Of a stretch of DNA of 64,000 bases, positions 58,948 to 64,000 are shown piece by piece. Source of the DNA: Vesta saturnalis (Eukaryota > Arthropoda > Insecta > Coleoptera > Lampyridae); contig JARFJB010001813.1 in assembly GCA_036346205.1 (NCBI GenBank), forward strand, positions 3,128,001 to 3,192,000, given 5' to 3'. Both the position numbers and the translations under genes were made by a program. A model generated the notes under the pieces. That model was not told where the DNA came from and searched no databases. It saw only the letters and a program-made list of their open reading frames with translations. The first letter of the stretch is position 1, and every line of letters begins with the position of its first letter.

Positions 58948-59801
58948 CTTTCTATCGACAGAGTTGAAACACGATATGCATTGGGATGTTTTCATTAAAA
59001 GCAAGTGCTCGTGATTGCACGTCCGACAAAATGATTCAAGTTAAAACGTTTTGCCTGCGTAAACACACTGACGAAAAAAGTGAACGTCTGCAAAACGTTT
59101 TCGTGACCGCTGAAACGTTTTTGTTTCGCATTAAAACACATTTTTTGAACAAAAACATTTTGACTGAAACTGTTTCAGTGCGTTTTAAACTACTTTCTTG
59201 TTCTGATTGACCAATGTGTGTTGGATACTATTGAGTACATTTAGAAAACTATTTCTAACAGAATTAATCAAAAACGTTTTGTCTGAAACCATTTTTGCCT
59301 CATCAGTACAGTTACAATTTTTGAATTTGTTTTTTTTTAAATGGGGTCTGAAATTTTCAAACGTCAATTATGTTACTATAAAGTACTATAAATATACTAC
59401 TAAAAAAGGAAAATAAAATTTTTCTCAGTTTCTACTGTAAATCTAAGCTTTGTGTGAACATTATTAAATGTATTTAAAAGTTCTTCATTTTTAGAATTCT
59501 CATGTCATAATTATATCGTCAACATATCTAAAATACAAAGTAGGTGAAAAACTTAAGCTGTTTAAACCTATTCTTCTAAAATTCCATTGCGAATTGCGCA
59601 TCCAAATGTCTGTTGATAATAATATATTTTAATGGAAAAGTAACACAGAATTATACTGACCAATCTAACTGTATTCATAACAGGAACAGAATAAGGATAC
59701 GGATATATCTACTACATTTTAAGAAAAATGAAAAATTATGGATCAGAAAAATATTCATACAATAAAAATTAATAGTAACTAAATAACACAAATAAACTTT
59801 A
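58947..59801. other. No gene recognised; AAACGTTT-rich
   Basis: Repeated AAACGTTTT / AAAACGTTTT words near 59045, 59092, 59114 and 59271, and AAAACATTTTG near 59153. No coding similarity. Confidence 0.45.
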
Positions 59802-60792
59802 CTAATTCATAGGCCCTCCTCTAGCTTTAATAACCGCGTTTAAACGCCTGGGCATTGATAAAACTAAATTAGATGATATGTCATTCCAAGCTTTGTGTAA
59901 TGCTTCTTTTATAATTATTTTGTTTGTTGACTTGGAACGTATTTCAGGGGCACAAACTCATCTGTCTAATTCTTCCCACAAATATTCAATAGGATTTAAA
60001 TCCGGTGACTGTGGAGGGTAGTCTAGTTGATGGGGTACGTTGTATAGTAGCTAGTGTCTCACACCAACAGTGGCATGCTTCGGATCATTGTTGTGCCGAA
60101 ATATCTGAGCGTTACCAAGTTCTAATCGTTGAATACTGGGCGATACATTATGACGCAAAATATCAAGGTGTTTTCTATGACCCTTAAGACCTTCAACCAA
60201 ACTGAGATTTCCCACTCCACCTGCTGCCATTGTGCCCCAAAACATTACATTCCCTCCACGGCGCTTCACTGTCGTTACTAAATTTGCTTTGCTAAGCTCC
60301 GTGTTTTGATTTACACCAAATTTTGCCTCCACCGTCACTCCCATAGATGGAAAACTTTCTCTCATCTGCGAATAAGAAGCGTTTCCTAAATTCACAATCC
60401 TCGTCCTTATATTAAAGAGAGAATTCTAGACGTTTTTGAGCATTTATTTTGGAAATAAAAGGTTTATGTTGTGGTGTTCTTCTATGGTACCCGTTGGAAC
60501 GCACATTTTCCGGATGAATGGTTTTCCCTGTTTGCAATGCAACGTCTGTGGCTATCTATGGTTAACGGAACGTATTATATCCCGGATTTCTCGGTTATTC
60601 AATGATCATGAGCGCCTAGATCTGTTTTTATTAGCTATAGTTCCGGTCAGTTCCCACTTTCTAATAATTGACTGTACTATTGCACGTGCCTTATTTACGA
60701 TATTTGCAATTTCACAATAACTGTTATTATTTCGTAATTTTATAATTACATTTCTTAGTACCACGTTGTTTCTTTTGAGTTACCATTTCCAT
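59802..60792 (-). pseudogene. Tc1-like transposase (DD34E type)
   Basis: Starts at ATG 60792 (MEMVTQKKQRGTKKC), preceding a degraded helix-turn-helix. KQGKPFIRKMCVPTG is near 60530-60490. The catalytic section reads MREIFP-like text (MRESFPSMG) near 60367-60340, VKRRGGNVMFWGTMAAGGVG near 60275-60215, VEGLKGHRKHLDILRHN near 60195-60145, FRHNNDPKHA near 60100-60070 (relatives have HDNDPKH, so the catalytic Asp appears as Asn), and YPPQSPDLNPIEYLWEELD near 60025-59965 with the Glu intact. The C-terminal helix ends MPRRLNAVIKARGGPMN at TAG 59802-59804. Stops and frame changes are present near 60735, 60590, 60060 and 59950. Terminal repeats were not found. Confidence 0.88.
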
Positions 60793-61209
60793 TAGTAAAC
60801 GTTATTATTTACAGAAAACATATTCTCCCACTGTTACTTGCACTAACAAGCGAACATAGATTTCTGTTTACAACATTTCTAAATGAAATGGATTCGGATA
60901 GATGTCTCTCGATAACTGGCATGTTTAGAGTCCCTATATAGGTAGAGTACCGCAATTGACGCCATTTTTACTCCAGAAAAGGACCGGAAATTTGAATTGA
61001 AGAAAAGGTAATGGTGTCAGATAGTACCGTAATACTTAGCATTGTTTATATACATATTATTCATATATAAACAATGGGATTATACTCAAAACTGTCAGGC
61101 AAAGAAATCCTTACCTATGCTGGTTCAATATAAAGTCTCTTTTTTATGACTTTCAAAACGAGTTGTACAAATAAATATTAAAATGCAAAGTCAAGTCGTT
61201 ATTTTTTAT
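60793..61209. other. No gene recognised
   Basis: AT-rich gap. A GACGCCATTTTTACTCC motif lies near 60959. Confidence 0.45.
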
Positions 61210-61798
61210 TTCAAAAATACAAGCTACTTATTTAATATTCTTTACAATTGCACGCATTGCAACGCTTTTGCTACTTCTAACAAACTTGGTAGATTTAATT
61301 TTTTTAACCTCTTCCTTGTTATATATTTTTAATGCAAAAAAACCTGGTTCTAAAAAATAAATTTACAAGTTTTTCTCCAGTATTAACATGAGAAATACCT
61401 ACATTAAAAGCACAGTGTGAAAGAAATGATTTTGAAATGTCTTCATAATTAATCTTATTACTTAATAAGTCTAATTTGAATTTTCTAAAATATTCTTCGG
61501 TACTCAAGAAATAATGGAAGACTTCTAACATGGGATAAATTAAAACATTCTCCTTATAACTTATAACTGATCGTCATTAAAATGTACCTGAGTGTAATAA
61601 GAAATACAAATTGTAACGAAATAGTATCCATATTACGATGTTTTTACAAATTGAAGCCCTTGCCGGTAATTCCATTCTGTTAATGAAATTTAACCACACT
61701 TTTCTTCTCTGGTCATTATTTTTGGCTGTGGGTACACTAAATAATCGATAGCCGTCTTCGCTACGATGCCTGCATTCAGGAACACAACATCCCGGCAT
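61210..61798 (-). pseudogene. THAP-domain/P-element-like transposase, internally deleted
   Basis: Starts at ATG 61798 (MPGCCVPECRHRSEDGYRLF), the opening of a THAP zinc finger (C-x-x-x-C), followed by RRKVWLNFINRMELPARASI and C near 61710-61650. The partner His of the C2CH set is not in frame. After a stop at about 61577, a second frame from 61531 reads KINYEDISKSFLSHCAFNVG and EKLVNLFFRTRFF. With one more base shift this continues ALKIYNKEEVKKIKSTKFV to about 61210, a plausible transposase C-terminus. Only 45 bp separate the two parts, so the catalytic middle is gone. A host THAP gene exon followed by unrelated sequence is the alternative. A TGACGTCA and GCCGCCATTTT pair lies upstream at about 61885-61910. 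Confidence 0.6.
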
Positions 61799-62046
61799 TT
61801 TTTTTGATAACTCTTAAAATAAATCTTCAATTCGTTCGCACAGAAAAAGTATCACAACTGACAGCTGACAACTAAGAGGTCATGACGTCACTAGCCGCCA
61901 TTTTATTCCAAAATAACGGCCAAACTTAGACAAGGAAAGAGAGAGGACACGTAATATTCCAATTCTGCCTGTTACCGCTTGGCACATAATTGTGTAGCAC
62001 AGTGGCGTATCAGGACATGACTAGTAGAAACAAAGGTCCTATTAAA

Positions 62047-63535
62047 CTAAGCTGCTGGCCACTTGAACTTACACATAGTGATTTTTAGTCAAAATTTAAA
62101 GTTAAATATTTTCAATAGGAATGCAAATTTTTGAACGCGGCTTGCAAATTTTAAGAGCTAGTTTTTTCGAATTAAGCTGCATGACGTATATTTATCGTAG
62201 GACCATAGGTTTATTATATACGGGGTGATCAATGAAGTCATGCAAAAAATCAAAAAGTTTGTATGAGTGAAATTTCCGCAAATATTTTTTTTGGTCGTTG
62301 CAATATGGTTCGTTACTAAGGTAACATCAATATCTCTAGAAGTTTTTGTCAGTTTTTAGATTTAGCAACATTTTTAAAATGCTATAACTTGACATTGCAT
62401 TGACGGTTCTCGATGATTTTTGCGGATTTGGAATCCTTGTTTCACGTAGATTTTCCATGGTCTAAGCATTTTATTTGAGGGTTGAAATTTACACATTATA
62501 CCGGGTCGATAATAAACAAAAACGTAGGGTACGACGCTCTCTAAGGTTTGGCATTATTTAAGTTTTTGTAAAACTAAATTCTCACCTCAAGTTGTTTTTA
62601 TTTAATGTTCTTTTCAGTGTTCTGTCCGAAACTCACACCCCACTTTGTTATCTCAAAGAGTCATTCAGTTTTACAGAGTTCTTAGTCCACCCCATGCCCA
62701 TAATTATGATCGGATGCTTTCAATGGTCTCGTCCTTTTAACACGCTGTTGCCAACAATAACCCAATTTCATTGTAAACTCCGAAAATGCAAGGTTGCAAT
62801 TCCCATCTTTGACGCAGTGGATTGAAAACAAAAATGAATGGACAGTCAATTTATGTTTTTCAGGCTAATTTTTTTTTATTTATTCAAAATTACCAATACC
62901 AATTACCACGAGGTATCCCTATCCATACATACCTAATCTTTGTTATTACAGTACACCGTGTTTTCTTAGGTATTGCAGGAACCTTTAAATTAGGTTTAGA
63001 ATTATAAATTTTTTAAGAATTGACTTTTGGCCGTTGTTAACTATTCCTGTATATTTTAGAATATAATGTAATAAACTTGTTCTTGTCGCTACGTTTTTGT
63101 TTATTATCGACCCGGTATAATGTGTAAATTTCAACCCTCAAATAAAATGCTTAGACTATAGAAAATCTACGTGAAACAAGGATTCCAAATCCGCAAAAAT
63201 CATCAAGAACCGTCAATGTCAAGTTATAACACTTTAAAAATTTTGCTACCCAAATTTTATGTTGAGTAGTGTGTGCAAGGCCTAAGGGCCTTAATCCAAA
63301 AACTGACAAAAACATCTAGAGATATTGATGTTACCTTAGTAACGAACCATATTGCAACGACCAAAAAAATTTTTTGCGGAAATTTCACTCATACAAACTT
63401 TTTGATTTTTTGCATGACTAGCTCTTAAAATTTGCAAGCCGCGTTCAAAAATTTGCATTCCTATTGAAATATTTAACTTTAAATTTTGCCTAAAAATCAC
63501 TGTGTAAGTTCGAGTGGCCAGCAGTTTATCTTCAT
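62047..63535. mobile_element. Foldback element with ~450-bp inverted arms
   Basis: The left arm (62047-62532) and right arm (63094-63535) are reverse complements from CTGGCCAC at the outside to TATACCGGGTCGATAATAAA at the inside. The left arm carries an extra ~77 bp (about 62164-62240) containing TTTATTATATACGGGGTGAT, and the right arm an extra ~50 bp (AAATTTTATGTTGAGTAGTG..., near 63250-63290). The interior (62533-63093) has no recognisable gene. Confidence 0.85.
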
Positions 63536-64000
63536 TGTTTACATAAGTACTGATTAATGTCATTCCATCTCATTTTAAATGTATTTTGATTATGCAATTT
63601 CATATATTGTCAATTATAATTTGAAAGTAGCACTTCGAACACAATTCCACAGACAAGTATGAAACGCCACTGCAATTTTGGCATAATACTACAAAATAAA
63701 TCAACATAATAGTAAAGATTTCAATGAAAATGATTGAAATAGCAAATGAGATTAGGTTTTATACTTGCTTATGTTTAATATGTACAACATATTACACAGT
63801 TCAAATCGCTTTCAAACAATAATAAATTCCAATTGTTTACTGACAGTGTGACTATGCATTTTAATAATTACATATGAAAAGATATTCCTGGCTCTTTTTT
63901 ATCGCTGTAACTTTTACAGCCAAAAGCACAACAGTTCACCATTATTAAGAATTCACAATACACTTCATTAAGAAAACTTTTCGGTAAAAAAAACACTAAA
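63536..64000. other. No gene recognised
   Basis: AT-rich sequence to the right edge of the window. Confidence 0.5.

Overview
This is an AT-rich, gene-poor stretch of an animal genome, almost certainly an insect. The evidence is the load of repeats typical of arthropods: many IS630/Tc1/mariner transposases (the kind carrying a DUF4817-like N-terminal helix-turn-helix), classical DD34D mariners, hAT, piggyBac and PIF/Harbinger elements, a Polinton/Maverick remnant, a Ty3/gypsy retrotransposon, two endonuclease-bearing non-LTR retrotransposons and a tRNA-derived SINE. I recognise no convincing host protein-coding gene, tRNA or rRNA gene. Nearly every coding stretch is a transposase or polymerase carrying frameshifts, stops or deletions, so most gene calls are pseudogenes. 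The species cannot be fixed from sequence alone.

Layout. 1-1.2 kb: mariner-like transposase running off the left edge and split by a SINE. 1.65-7.1 kb: a hAT gene split by a full-length SINE and by a 2.6-kb element with ~650-bp terminal inverted repeats (TIRs). 9.3-10.9 kb: dead piggyBac transposase. 11.7 kb: foldback MITE. 12.9-13.8 kb: 9-bp minisatellite. 14.7-17.9 kb: satellite-like array whose units carry an 83-bp hairpin. 17.9-22.9 kb: no recognisable genes, with one GC-rich island near 21.3 kb. 23.0-23.9 kb: repeated CCAAT / CCATTTTG / GGCGGGAAA promoter-like motifs, followed at 24.8-26.3 kb by Polinton remnants (packaging ATPase, a conserved structural-type ORF, integrase tip). 26.4-27.7 kb: another long-TIR mariner-like element. 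27.8-30.4 kb: minus-strand non-LTR retrotransposon. 30.5-31.1 kb: hAT scrap. 32.3-38.1 kb: Ty3/gypsy element containing a 3.1-kb minus-strand non-LTR element. 41.0-42.3 kb: mariner-like element with exact ends. 42.4-45.2 kb: minus-strand hAT. 45.2-52.2 kb: a ~7-kb imperfect inverted duplication whose arms each carry a mariner copy; the right arm also holds a 1.6-kb insertion with TAGGG duplication. 53.7-55.3 kb: mariner-like remnant. 55.8-56.7 kb: double-palindrome MITE. 56.9-58.4 kb: Harbinger pair (BESS-type ORF2 and transposase, head to head). 59.8-60.8 kb: Tc1. 61.2-61.8 kb: internally deleted THAP/P-like remnant. 62.05-63.54 kb: foldback element with ~450-bp arms.

The genes do not form a pathway. 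What the window preserves is a layered insertion history, with several junctions resolvable to the base from target-site duplications (TSDs) and from an empty site kept in the opposite arm of the inverted duplication. The least ordinary signals are the Polinton remnant with its promoter-like repeat block, the satellite hairpin with a compensatory base-pair change, and the large inverted duplication.
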